NCBI GenBank assembly: GCA_014898415.1
Contig: RCTD01000039.1
Span: 62,001 to 126,000, forward strand
Direction of reading: 5' to 3'
Origin: Stromatinia cepivora
Taxonomy: Eukaryota; Ascomycota; Leotiomycetes; Helotiales; Sclerotiniaceae
DNA: 64,000 nucleotides
The notes under the pieces are model-generated. The model saw only the letters and a list, made by a program, of their open reading frames with translations, searched no databases and was not told the origin of the DNA. A program made the translations under genes and the position numbers. The number at the start of each line of letters is the position of its first letter. The first letter of the stretch is position 1. Of the stretch, positions 34,357 through 45,372 are shown piece after piece.

Positions 34357-35715
34357 CTAACTCAAAGGAGTAAACGTTCCATTCACACAATTGATTCCCA
34401 AACCCGGATTCAACGCGCTCGTAGCATTAATACAGACCACCGTCGGGTTTCTGTAGTCTTGGGGATAGATCTCTATGTCGACCAAATTAAAGTTCTTACA
34501 AGAACTCTGCGTGTTACATTCAACGATAATAGTTTCCGTCCGTTGCAAATTGGGCAGTCCAACATCATACCAGCACGGATCTGTAACACAAGATCCATCA
34601 CCCGGCTGGAAGGTATTCACTGTTCCTCGAAAGTTCTTCCAAGTGAAGTCCTCCATATTCACGCTTGCGTTATTAGGACGCCCACTTATCTGCCCAGGCT
34701 CAAGCTGAGTCGCGCTATTTCCTTGGTTGTAGTATGTTTGGGTGACGAAAATCGGAAATGAAACATTATATACGCGAATATCCTCCCATGTAATATTCTT
34801 TGCGATCCCTTGACCTCCAGCCCAGCTCTTGAATCGAGCAGCATAGACAGCATCGATAACTGTCACGTCACGGAAATGAATGTTCGATACGTTGGCAAAT
34901 GAAGCTTGATTTTGTCCAAGGGATCCTATGGATAAACCATGAGATTGATACCCAATCGTTGCTCTCTCGAAGACAACGTTGTGAGAGCCAGATTGCACGG
35001 CGCATGCATCATCTCCATTGTAGATAATAGAGTCCGAAATGTGAACATTCGTAGCTGTGACACCGAACCCATCGGTATTGAATGGGAAACCGCCAGTTTC
35101 AGAAAACGAGTCAATGATGCTGTTTTTGACCCGAATATTGCTTCCTAGGAGCTGCACATTCCATGCTATCGGTTTGCGAGATTTGAAATAGTTCATACCA
35201 CCATTTGTGGTATTCAGTTGGAAAAGATGTGGTCGATTGGCAAGTCCAGTTCCGTTCAAAGGATTAGCGTCCCACCATGCTTGGCCATACGAATTTATCC
35301 ACCCTGTGGTGACATCTTTTGATCCCTCATACTGAACCTTAGGACCGGCAAATGCGAACCAGTATAAAGCGGTACTATATGTAAGTGCATTGGAAGTTGT
35401 GACGAGGTCTTGGATATAGGTGATATTCTGAGGGAGGTGAAGGTTGCCTTGCTGACGAATGACCACATTTGACAAGCTCTTCGCGGAGATTGGGTTAAAT
35501 ATGTTGTAGTCAACTCCCTTCTTGAACTCAACAATTGAGTTTGAGGAGCATTTTGCAAATGCGGCAGCGACAGCTGGTGAGTCGTCGGCTGTTCCGTTTG
35601 AGGATTTGTATTTTGAGGGGATTGTGCAGGTTCTGGTTTGCCCTTGGCCATTGCCATTCCCGGCATGAGACAGGCTGACCAATGAAGATATTGCGACGAT
35701 AAATCCCAACAACAT
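34357..35715 (-). CDS. Exo-polygalacturonase (GH28), secreted
   Basis: An intact, intronless gene for 452 residues that hydrolyses galacturonic acid units from pectin outside the cell. A signal peptide of about 18 residues (LLGFIVAISSLVSLSHA) precedes the mature protein. All four GH28 catalytic boxes are present: NTDGFG (213-218), GDDACAV (234-240), SHGLSIGS (258-265) and RFK (294-296, RIK in many endo-enzymes). The RFK variant, the length and the segment WWDANPLNG fit the exo-acting fungal subgroup. Many NxS/T sites suggest N-glycosylation. Divergence from the next gene leaves about 670 bp upstream. Confidence 0.92.
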   Translation of the reverse strand: MLLGFIVAISSLVSLSHAGNGNGQGQTRTCTIPSKYKSSNGTADDSPAVAAAFAKCSSNSIVEFKKGVDYNIFNPISAKSLSNVVIRQQGNLHLPQNITYIQDLVTTSNALTYSTALYWFAFAGPKVQYEGSKDVTTGWINSYGQAWWDANPLNGTGLANRPHLFQLNTTNGGMNYFKSRKPIAWNVQLLGSNIRVKNSIIDSFSETGGFPFNTDGFGVTATNVHISDSIIYNGDDACAVQSGSHNVVFERATIGYQSHGLSIGSLGQNQASFANVSNIHFRDVTVIDAVYAARFKSWAGGQGIAKNITWEDIRVYNVSFPIFVTQTYYNQGNSATQLEPGQISGRPNNASVNMEDFTWKNFRGTVNTFQPGDGSCVTDPCWYDVGLPNLQRTETIIVECNTQSSCKNFNLVDIEIYPQDYRNPTVVCINATSALNPGLGINCVNGTFTPLS

Positions 35716-36389
35716 CGTGCCAACGTTGAAAATGAGAATGCGAAGACTAATAAGTTCCTAGGAATGAATTTTCAAGACACATTTTTTTTTATACTCCAGG
35801 ACAGATGCATTTTATAACCTTTGGTTTGTCCGGGGCCTCAGAAACTTGTCCAAATACTGAATGCGGGGTAAAAGCGTTGGCAAACGGAATTCGTTGCTCC
35901 ATGGCGGATTGTGTTTGAAATATTCTTCCAGCAGGCGCAAAAATTGATTACATTAGGACAACTTCTAAGTTGTCGGCTTTGTAAATATCTGGTCGTCGGT
36001 CCTCTTATATATGCCAAGCCAACCTCACATGCAGTTGTATGTAGCTCCCCGCATCTGACATCAGAAACTTTGGGGTAATGTTGCGAACCATTACCCCTAT
36101 TGGTGGGATTTCTTTCCGAGCTGAAGGAAAACAAAAGCTGGTGTTTGAAAGTTGTACAGGGATTTTGACTAACACAAGAAGTAAATAGGTGCTGTTACAT
36201 TCTAATCTGGACACCCCAAACTGATAAATCCCCGTATGTTATTTGTGGCGAGATGACCGCTGCATATCTAGATCTGTTGCAGCAACCCTTGAACCATCCT
36301 GCCCATTAATCCTGTAGGCCAAGTTCCTTTTGACGCCACCCACAATTGACCAAAAATAAAGACGTTCCAAAGCAACGGCTCTGATTAAT
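35716..36389. other. Intergenic, upstream of the polygalacturonase
   Basis: No gene seen. The minus frames at 35,838-36,134 and 36,005-36,214 are short and featureless. Confidence 0.4.
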
Positions 36390-38011
36390 TCAAAAATTAC
36401 TCCAATTCTTCCTTGGATTATTTAGATCCGATTCCTTAACAGAAAAACAAGTTGTCTTGATAATTGTCCTCGACTCCAGATTGTCATCCATGTTTTTGTC
36501 AAACATTTCTATTTGACTACCAGTCAAGCTATCGGTACTCGCGGCGCCTCTAACCTGTATTTCGCATTGCACCAGCCCGTTGTTGGGACGTAACTCTAGA
36601 TCATCTAGCCCATGTTCTTCGGAGAGTATGTTGCTATTTTTCACATTTTGGCCTTGCAATTTCTTCTTGGAACCCAAAGTTGGAGGGTAAGGATATTGAG
36701 CTGGGTGGGTTGATTTTCTAGTTGCAAAGTCCAAGAAACCAGGGATGAGCAGACGGACGAGAGGCAGAAGATCTGGGATGCATCCAATGACTAATGCAAG
36801 ACCAGTCTCAATTTGAGATATAGTGCTGTTAACGTTCAATCCTGGGTCAGACACATTGGGATGGAATGCACGATAAGTGAATTGAAGACGACAGATACCG
36901 ACAGCAGTAACTCTAGCAAGATAAGTATTAGTTTTTGCTTGTAAAGAAACACAAAAAAGACACGATGATTACATACCCTAAGCCCATGCATAAAATGAAG
37001 ATTGCTGCAATCTTTTTTCGTGGGCTGATTTTCAGATCCTTTACCATGTAGATTGGAATGCATAGAACCAACAAGTCCGTAAAAATAGTAAGACCAGCAG
37101 TAATCAATATGAAATTGATACTATTGATGCATCTCCCACCAGTCACATATTTCCCATCTTTAAATCCAAATGTTACAGGCCCATAAGGTCCAATTCCCGG
37201 GTCTGTTGCATCTGCTTTAATCTGAGCCGCCAAATCCATCTCCATCGAGTAGAAGTTATATGAAAAAGGTACACATTGAAACATATCGACAAAAAGATAA
37301 CGATCATGAGGGCGAAATTGATGAATAAGAGTGCATATGAGGCATATCGAACTGATTGTCTCAATCCCCCAAGTCGAAGATACAGGAGAATCATGGAGGC
37401 CTTGACAAAGCCGAGGATTGGATTGTAGCAAAGGGAATCGAACATGGCCCACTTCATTTTAGTCGGTACATCAATCGTAAATTGGACAAGGTCTGATGTC
37501 TTGTAGCCATATTTTGCGTACGATGTAACTGGTACTTAAGTTAGCCTAGCTTGAAACTGGGTCTCGTCAAGTAGACCGAGCTGACTGCGCTCCTCCACAT
37601 CTTCGCAGAAAACGTGTCTAGGGAATGAACCTTTCGTCCATGCAGAAAAAAGTCGCAAATGTACAGACTCTATAGATAGACAAAATTCTGCGGAAAGAGG
37701 CACTCACGTCCATATATAGCAACAGTTTCCACAACAGAAAAGCCCTGCATCCGCCTCAGCATTCATTCCGGGCGACAAGCCTTGACCTTTCACATATCTT
37801 ACCCAAGCAATAATCATGCAGATATCACCTAAAATCTTTTAGCAATCAAGCAAGTTGATAGACTTTCAGAAGACTCACTCCACATCATCAGTCCCTTCCA
37901 TTGCGGTTTAGATACTATCCTTGAGGCTAGACGTCCAAAGCAGAATATCGAGCCGATAACTTCAAAGGTAACGATAATAATCAAACATGCGGTGTTAAAT
38001 TGCTTGACCAT
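36390..38011 (-). CDS. SAT4/rhodopsin-like fungal integral membrane protein, with a one-base frameshift
   Basis: Proposed exons are 37,879-38,011, 37,803-37,828, 37,708-37,744, 36,977-37,528 and 36,390-36,912. Introns have GT...AG ends, and the third is unusually long (179 nt). Hydrophobic segments include CLIIIVTFEVIGSIFCFG, MILLYLRLGG, ALLFINFALMIVIFLSICF and INFILITAGLTIFTDLLVLCIPI. The family signature TDLLVLCIPIYMVKDLKISPRKK is clear, and VTAVGICRLQF follows in the next exon. In exon 4 the phase slips by one base at about 37,274-37,284: ICF in one frame, QCVPFSYNF in the next. The conserved F-Q-C motif would be restored by one extra base. It is either a young pseudogene or a sequence error. 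Proteins of this family include PTH11-like sensors, but function is unknown here. Confidence 0.7.
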
Positions 38012-39085
38012 TCTCAGAGACGACGATGACACCTTTCAAAAGGTACTTTACCAGGCTCAAGTGTTCATAAAACTTTCAATTTGTTTGAAAAGAAAGGTTC
38101 GGAAGCGATGATTGATATTATATACGGATGTCTGGATGCTACTTAAGATCTCAATGTAGCTCACATATTCGCTCCACCGCGTATGGAGTACCGGTAGTCC
38201 ACTTAACCCATCTGAGTTTCTTCAGAACACTACCCTTCGTTTTTAGGTATCGAACAAGATTGATGTTCTAATTTTCTAGTTCCTAGAGGATGAGATCCAA
38301 GACGGTCGATGCTATCAGGGGTGTGTTTCGGGGAAGTGGAATATGCAGTTCAAACCCCTTGACGTCTGACAAAAGCTCCACAGAAGGGGAGCAGCGATTC
38401 CACCAAAAAGCTTGTCAAATAGAGAGAGCAAAATAGGCCCAATCCAACTGAGAAGGTACATAACAACTATTTTTTGCCTGGGTCAATACGAAGTAGTAAC
38501 TGGCATGCATGATTGAGATAACCATGTACTGGGAGTTTGAATCAAAGGTTCTTAGCCAGATGATTTGCATAGTTCGTAAAATAAGGCATCTGAACTTGAG
38601 TATGCATCAACCAAAGATGGCGGTGATAATTGCAACAAGGAAATGGCCCAACTTGGGCGGAATGGTTAGTTTGGTGGCAGGCATAATTGGAAAAGAACAA
38701 TTAGCTGAATGATAGGATCCGTCCTGGTTCCCTGACCGATAGATTAGTAAGTCTTATAATTCCCGTACTAATCCATCAATCTAGGCGGAATTCCGGTTAG
38801 CGGCTCTGTAGGTGGTCCAAAACGACCCAAGTAGAAAACGGAAGTTGATTTCGTTTGCCTCTCAGATTGGTCTTTTTTCTTTTTCCTTTTTCCTTTTTTT
38901 TTTGGATACATGGCATGAAGGCCCTGCATGAAGATGCCAGTAGATGGTGAAGGGTCAAAACCCTAGGATAAATACCATGGGTAAAAAAAGCCTGCAATTG
39001 CGCAAATCAGTCTGAATCTGGGATACACGAAAGCCCACTTCGGTTCCGATATCAATAGAAGGTTTCGTCCGCCAGCTAAACACAC
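38012..39085. other. Intergenic, no gene seen
   Basis: About 1.07 kb, with a pyrimidine-rich run (TTTTTTCTTTTTCC) near 38,873-38,900. Frames at 38,509-38,712 and 38,797-38,997 lack features. Confidence 0.4.
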
Positions 39086-39461
39086 TGGCCAACTGAACGG
39101 TCTGTGAATGCCGCCCTATTACTACTGAAATCTGAAGCCCATAAGCGTATATTCGCCTCTAAAGGGTAGTTAAAGCTAGTCTAGTTTTCACATCGACCTT
39201 CTTCCAGAGTTTTTATGCTTTTTGATTGGATATTTTAAGCGAACTCTTCCAGAAGGTCTAATCGGCCATCTCCTAAATAACGCATATCAAACCTGTATGA
39301 AATTATATTTACATGATAACTTTTTAAAAATTTAATTTATAAAAAATTAAATAAATAATTTGAAATCAGCTAATCAAAAAGATTTAGAATTTATTTTTAA
39401 TTTATTTTTAGCTATTTTTGATATTGAATTATTATTAATATTTATTTTTAATTATAATTTA

Positions 39462-39624
39462 TATTGGATTTTGGATTATACCGTATATCTAAGTATGGGA
39501 CTATACTATAATGGGATTAGTCTGTATGTGATTCTACCGAATCATACAATCTGTATAATAGTTTCTAATCAGATAATTTTAGAATAATAAGGTTTTTTTA
39601 TTTATTCAATATAATTTGTTAATA
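39462..39624 (+). repeat. Left LTR of the non-autonomous element
   Basis: 163 bp. Differs from the right LTR mainly by C-to-T changes on this strand (for example TCTGTATGTGAT against CCTACACATGAT), consistent with RIP. Confidence 0.88.
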
Positions 39625-39710
39625 GGTTATAAATCCGGGTTCTGTATATCATTATGTAGTTTAGGGTTAATCTTCTAAAATGAAAGATCAAATCCTTGAT
39701 AGATCTAGTA

Positions 39711-40015
39711 GAGTAGACGAGTAAGGTTGATATAGCTGAGCAGGGAAGTCTGTTATACTAATATATCGGTAGAGTAAACGAACAAGATCGATACAGTTGA
39801 ACAGGGAAGCCCATTATACTAAATACAGCCAGCAAAACGAAGAATAATTTGTACAGCAGGCAAACAAGGGAGTTCACTATATTAAATATATCTGCAGAGT
39901 AGGATCGAATAGGATTATAGATTACTCAATGGACAAGCGGGAAAGCCCATTATACTAAATATATTGGTAGAGTTGAATCTCAACAATACAGTTAGTATAG
40001 GAGAGCCCGCTTTAG
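39711..40015 (+). repeat. Tandem array of about 61-73-bp units inside the non-autonomous element
   Basis: Five degenerate units, most starting GAGTA or GTAGAG and carrying the word AAGCCCATTATACTAAATA. It lies just inside the left LTR, where a packaging or primer region would be. Confidence 0.75.
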
Positions 40016-40379
40016 AAATTACTTAGGCAGAAGATGCTATCTTTTTACACCTTTTTTTCCGACAATTCGAAAATCAATTGATTCCCTTGATATCTTCTTT
40101 TCTCTTTCGAAAGTTTTTTTGCTTTATATCGATAACAACGATAAAAAATAAACACTTTGTAAAACAAAATAAGCTTTTCGAAACCTCTTCAGAATAAGAT
40201 TCGAATATTCTTATCCCTCGAATACCTTCGATTCTTATATAATTGATAGATTCTCTGTAGAAAACCTAATAAAAGTATTGGAGATTATATTTCTGATATA
40301 GTTTTTAAGGGAGTTATGAAATCTATATTTGTTTTCGTTTTAAATACTTTAAGGGTTCGTTTTCAAAATCCATTATATT

Positions 40380-40540
40380 TTTTTATTCAACCTCAAATAA
40401 TTATAGATTTACTTTGTTTTTTGATCCTATTGAAATGAGTTTATCAACAAAATTTAAAACGGTCTTAAATTTTGCTCCTGATATAGATTCAGGATCTGCA
40501 GAAATTGATTCTTAAATTGGAATCTCTAGAATAATGAATT
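40380..40540 (-). pseudogene. Copia-related segment embedded in antisense
   Basis: 40,385-40,525 matches the reverse complement of about 3,400-3,560 with shared words such as GATTTACTT, TTTTTTGAT, CTATTGAAAT and CTTAAATTTTGCT. In the copia element this is the linker between integrase and reverse transcriptase. Here it lies opposite to the LTR orientation. Either a fragment was captured, or both derive from a common ancestor with a rearrangement. Confidence 0.55.
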
Positions 40541-41069
40541 CGATATTTATAGTATCCTTGGAATTTATTATATTTGTATTGGAGAGATATTATTGTTTTT
40601 TGTTTTGAGGAATAGTGTTTTTGTTTTGGGGGAATGTTTTTTATATTCCTTTTAGAGATTCTCTATTAACATTCAATCTTTTCCTTGATCATTACCCTTT
40701 TATATTGTTATTGATATCTTCGATATCTTTTTATTCTTCTTTTTTTAGTTATAATTGTTAGTTTTGCTATCTTTTGATGTATTGCTTATTGTATATCATT
40801 TCAATATCATTTTGTTCTTATCCCTAGATTAATGTTATTTTATTGTATCTTTATATTCAATATTTACAACAATAATTATACTAATAGTTGTAAGGGAGAA
40901 GGAGAGTATCTTTGGTAAGGGAACTGGAGGTGGAACCGGAGGCGATTACAAAAGGAGCCAGAGGAGGAGACTGTATACCGAAAGATATACAGGGCGATAT
41001 ACTGGGAGGAACGGACGACTATATTAATAATAGAAAGACACATATCCATTAGGCTTTGTTATATAGTAT

Positions 41070-41315
41070 ATAGAGATTATTAAATACCTAATTAAATATA
41101 ATATTAAAGGTCGATAGATATTATAACTTCCTAAAGCCGATAGCAGTTTACCAGTTAATATATAAAGATCATTAGATACTTAACCAAATATAATATTAGA
41201 GGTCGATAGATATTATAACTTTTTGGAACCGGTAGTAGTTTACCAACTAGTATATAAAGATCATTAATATCTAGATAAGTATAGTATTAAAGATCGACAG
41301 ATATAATGATTCCCT
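41070..41315 (+). repeat. Second tandem array, about 92-bp units
   Basis: About two and a half units, each with AAATATAATATTA, then GGTCGATAGATATTATAACT, then AGTTTACCA, then TATAAAGATCATTA. It lies in the right half of the non-autonomous element. Confidence 0.7.
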
Positions 41316-41759
41316 GGAGTAAGAATTATTAGTTAATAATCTATCAGTTATTCTGATTGATAACTAATTATACTTTTGCTACGAAGAGAAGAGTTATAAA
41401 TATGATTTTATAGGATATACTATTCTATTAAAGAAAGGCATCTATACTGTAGTGTAAAGTTGAAGGCTCTAGTCTAATATAATTGGAGGATTGGGAGCAG
41501 AAGAAATGGATTTCCTTTAATTTTTATTATGAAAAAAGGGGTACTGATTATCCTTTAAAGATTATTATATTATTGTAAAGTGATTATTCTATTCGAATCT
41601 TGTTAGATCTTGGGTCTTAAAAGATCTAGCAAAGGAATGATCATTCAATACCATTGGCTTTCTATTTTCAGGCTAACATTGTTTAATTCGGTTTAAACCA
41701 ATTATAGTATTTATAGTTTAACCCTTTTTACTTTTATATATATTATGCTTTTAAAGGAG

Positions 41760-41922
41760 TATTGGATTTTGGATTATACCGTATATCTAAGCATGGGACT
41801 ATACTATAATGGGATTAGCCTACACATGATTCTACCGAATCACACAATCTGTATAATAGCTTCTAGCCAGATAACCTTAGAATAATAAGGCTTTTCCACC
41901 CACTCAATATGACTTGTTAACA
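41760..41922 (+). repeat. Right LTR of the non-autonomous element
   Basis: 163 bp, ending GACTTGTTAACA and followed at once by the ATTTA target duplication. Less mutated than the left LTR. Confidence 0.88.
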
Positions 41923-42474
41923 ATTTATTATAATTTTTAAATTTTACATCTTTCAATTTTTATTTAAAATAATTGAAAATTTTATAGGAAATTCTAATAG
42001 ATCTTAATTATTATATATTTCAATTTCAATATTATTCGACAAAAAATGAAATAATATTTTAATTTTTTGATATTTTATGATAAATTATATAATACATCAA
42101 ATTTATCTTTCCGGATTGGAAATCTAATTTATAAATATAATGATCAAATCAATATCAATTGAAATTTTATAAAAATAAAAAGTATAAAATATAGATAAAT
42201 AGTATATTTATTTATAATATAATTTTTGATTAATAATTATAATATAATATAATTGAACGAAGTCAATATATATTTAAAAAAACGCAAAAAGCGGGTTTAA
42301 AATACACGATTTAAGAGTTGGCCGATTAGACTTTCCTGACGGAGATATTAAAAATCATATAACCGATGCTTCGAGAGTCAGGCACCCGCTAGACTAAGTT
42401 AAAGCTAGGAACGCCCCTGAAGAGAGGAAGTCTGCCAGAATATCATCTAATTGGGCTTAGCCGTTCAGTTGGCA

Positions 42475-43198
42475 GGTGAATCGGTAATATGGCGGTGCAT
42501 AACCGTCTCCAGACAATTGAATGCATCTAAGAATATTCATCAAAAGCTAGTGACTGTTGATGCCACAATTGGGGCAATATAATCTTTCAGTATCGAAACC
42601 GAACAACAAACAATCAGACCAAATGGGCCGAGGACATCCCATCCTATAATCATTGTATCGATGAGAAAATTATCTCCAACATGAGCGGACATATATCCGT
42701 CTCCAGGTTTCAATCAACTCCGCAAACTTTGAGGTGTTCACGGCCATCAAATTGAATGAGTACCTTTAGCCCCGCATATCCATGTTCGTTAATCGCTCCC
42801 CCTCTCTCCTCGCCCCTTCATTAAGGTAAACACCACCGGCGAGCAAACAATACCTTTCATCTATGATCACAATCTATTCGCACAAATCCTTTACTTCTCG
42901 GACATCCACCGATCATTTTCAACGTTTCTTGCCACAGTATAAGGCGTCCTATCTCAATTTGGTCTTTACCATTACCAAAGATGGATCGACTACTCCACAC
43001 ATATCGTGATAACCCACATATGCATTGTTATAGTATTTGAACTCCATATCGAATTTTGTCTCTACTATGAAAACGGCAAGTTGATCCCGAGAAATCGGAG
43101 GTCTTTTCTTTTGCTTTATGGCTTTCGTAGCCTCCGTTAAATATACCTTCATTCTTCCGATTGTTCTACCTGATATCATCAGAGGAGTCAAGGTCAAG
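42475..43198. other. Intergenic, upstream of the FAD oxidoreductase
   Basis: No supported gene. A minus frame at 42,949-43,197 (82 codons) shows no domain and overlaps the presumed promoter. Confidence 0.4.
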
Positions 43199-45372
43199 AT
43201 GAAGTCTTCTCTCGTTTACAACCTAATTTTTCTAAATGCTCTTCTCGTTGCTGGTACAAATGCCCGCAGACAAGATAATGGTACTACTTCAGCAGCAACT
43301 TCAGCAACGACTTCAGCAGCGACTTCAACAGTAGCTTCTTCGACCTCGCTCACAGTGGCTGCATCCATAGTGACACCTACTGGACCACTCTTCGATTTTG
43401 AGACCGTTCAATTGGAGACTTCAAACCTTGCACAACTCAATGCTTCAATGCAAGCGCTGTTTGCATTTGGAAATGCTTCTGCCGCAGATGCATCAACCAT
43501 CGCCACCTCACGATCCCCATGTAAAGTCTTTCCTGGGGATGCGGCTTGGCCTGCGGATGATGTTTGGGATATCTTTAATGATCTACTTGGTGGCGCATTG
43601 ATCAAAACTATACCGATCGCATCGAGCTGTTATAATGACTGGGATTATGTGAGTTTACCACAATTTCAAATTATTCAGAAATGTGGAAAGCCTCAAGTGG
43701 CTTGGCCAAGGGATGCCACTCTTCAACGTTCGATACTACGTTTGACAATCGATCGGTTCTCGGGTTAGACTATGCATCATTGAGAGAATCAATCATAGAT
43801 GATGTAATGCTAACCATGCCGATAGAATGCAGATACATGTGCCTTCGTCACAGATAACTGGGCTAACTCTACCATGCACGAAGCAGACCCTACTTCCATG
43901 ATGTCCCCAATTTATCAAGGTCTAACCTGCATGCCTACCACCGACCCAACAGCAACCTGTACACTTGGCGGTTATCCCGCTTACGCAGTCAACGCCACAA
44001 ATGTCGCAACTTGCCGTCAATTTTGCAAGAAATACTGGTATCAGATTCGTGGTCAAAAACACAGGACATGAGTTCTCTGGTAAATCTGGTGGAGCAGGTG
44101 CATTGAGTGTTTGGACGCATTGGTTGCAGAATATTAGATATGAGGGGGCCGAGTTTACTGATGCGGACTTTCCTTATACTGGACCTGCTTTTACATCTGG
44201 AACTGGTGCCGTGGGTACAGATATCATGAAGGCGGCTAGTGATGAGGGATTGGTTGTTGTCGGTGGTGAAGGCAAGGATGTCGGAGTTCTAGGAGGATAC
44301 ATTCAAGGTGGAGGACTCAGGGCTATGACTTCTGTACGGTTTGGCTGCAGATCAGGTCATCTCTGCTCGTATTATTACAGCTGGTGGTAGATTTGTTACC
44401 GCTTCTTCGACTGAAAATACCGATCTTTTCTGGGCCTTGCGCGGAGGCGGACCAGCATCATGGGGTGTTGCGACATCTCTCACAATTAAAGCTTACCCTA
44501 CGACCCCAGTCACAGTCGTAACCTTTACATCCACATCCGGAGGCAACGTCAAAGATGATGATTTCTGGCTCGGTGTACGTGCTTATTGGGAGAATTTTAT
44601 CACCTTCAACAAGGCCAGTGTTTACAGCTATTTCTTTATCTTTCCTCCTGCAGCGTTCGGAGTAGACTATTTCATCATGTCTCCATTCTGGGCTCCAAAT
44701 CACACCCAAGCAGAAACTGAAGCCTTATTGGCGCCTTGGTTCGCAAATCTCACCGCTCTCGGCATAGATTTCACACCAGTATATAATACCTATGATACTC
44801 TATATGAAGGATGGGATAAATCTTTTGCTCAAGAAACTGTTGATTCTGATGACGCCATTGTTGGTTCCCGTCTCTTCTTACAGGAGTATCTCGCGGATGA
44901 ATCAACATTCAACGCAACATTTGATGCTTGGTCAGGCTCCGCGAGATACAATGCTTCATTACTCGTCGGTTTCAACATCAATGCACCAAATGTCGCAGGA
45001 GTCGATAACGCCGTTCTCCCTGCCTGGAGAAATACTACTCTACATACCATGCAAGGTACATCATGGGCAGATCCCACCAATTTTACCACTATGGCATCCG
45101 CTCGTGCCAAACTCAGCGAATTACAACTTGGTTGGAAAGCCGTTACTCCGGGTTCCGGAGCGTATCTTGGCGAGTGTGATATTGAGGAGGTAGATTGGCA
45201 ACACAATTTCTATGGGGTGAATTATGATAGATTGTTGAGTATTAAGCATGCGACTGATCCTTCGTCGTTGTTCTGGACTAAGACTGGAGTAGGAAGTGAG
45301 GTTGCTAGTGTGGTTAGTAATGATACTATTCCGGATGAGAATGGAAAATTATGCTGGAATTGGATGTCTTAA
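43199..45372 (+). pseudogene. Berberine-bridge-type FAD-linked oxidoreductase, secreted, with clustered small indels
   Basis: The ATG at 43,199 gives a signal peptide (KSSLVYNLIFLNALLVAGTNA) and a Thr/Ser/Ala-rich tract, then PCKVFPGDAAWP. Exon 1 ends at 43,648; a 177-nt GT...AG intron precedes exon 2 at 43,826. Conserved PCMH-domain parts follow: CTLGGYPAYAVNATNVA, LAVNFARNTGIR, VVKNTGHEFSGKSGG (the His is the usual covalent FAD site), AADQVISARIITAGG and FWALRGGGPASWGV. The C-terminal NWQHNFYG-like segment (WQHNFYGVNYDRL) is intact to 45,372. The frame slips after NATNVA (about 44,008). It slips again between GGYIQGGG and LAADQV (about 44,312-44,343), where the usual GGGHS and VYG motifs are distorted. 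At least two net frameshifts make it non-functional as read. Substrate unknown. Confidence 0.78.

Larger units (their letters stand above)
39462..41922 (+). mobile_element. Complete non-autonomous LTR retrotransposon (2,461 bp)
   Basis: Two 163-bp LTRs (39,462-39,624 and 41,760-41,922) begin TATTGGATTTTGG and end TTAATA or TTAACA. ATTTA flanks both sides (39,457-39,461 and 41,923-41,927) as a 5-bp target duplication. A probable primer-binding site (GGTTATAAATCCGGGTTC) follows the left LTR, and a purine tract (AAAGGAG) precedes the right one. The 2.1-kb interior shows no gag, integrase or reverse transcriptase. It contains two tandem arrays and a segment related to the copia linker in reverse orientation. 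Its end structure resembles the copia family at 180-5,662, but the LTR sequence differs. It would need enzymes from another element to move. Confidence 0.88.
39086..42474. mobile_element. DNA element with about 200-bp inverted repeats, interrupted by an LTR element
   Basis: 39,086-39,296 and the complement of 42,291-42,474 align over most of their length. Shared blocks are GGCCAACTGAACGG at the outer end, GTCTAATCGGCCA in the middle of the inner half, and an AAACC-type inner end. Between them lies AT-rich DNA plus the nested LTR element (39,462-41,922). Without that insertion the element would be about 0.9 kb. Its outer end matches the terminal repeats of the 185-bp MITE at 26,023-26,207, so both belong to one family. 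Exact boundaries and target duplication are not resolved, and no transposase is visible. Confidence 0.6.

Noticed and set aside
34201..34761. Plus-strand open frame of 186 codons
   Set aside because: It is mostly antisense to the intact GH28 gene and has no domain; the open frame follows from the codon pattern of the real gene.
39711..40015. Regularly spaced repeats that could suggest a CRISPR array
   Set aside because: The units are degenerate tandem repeats inside a eukaryotic LTR element, with no constant repeat plus unique spacer pattern.
44290..44342. A 43-nt intron (GTGGAG...GCTGCAG) that would remove the frameshift in the FAD oxidoreductase
   Set aside because: It would delete the conserved GGGHS...YG-LAA segment of the FAD domain and is shorter than the other introns, so small indels explain the break better.
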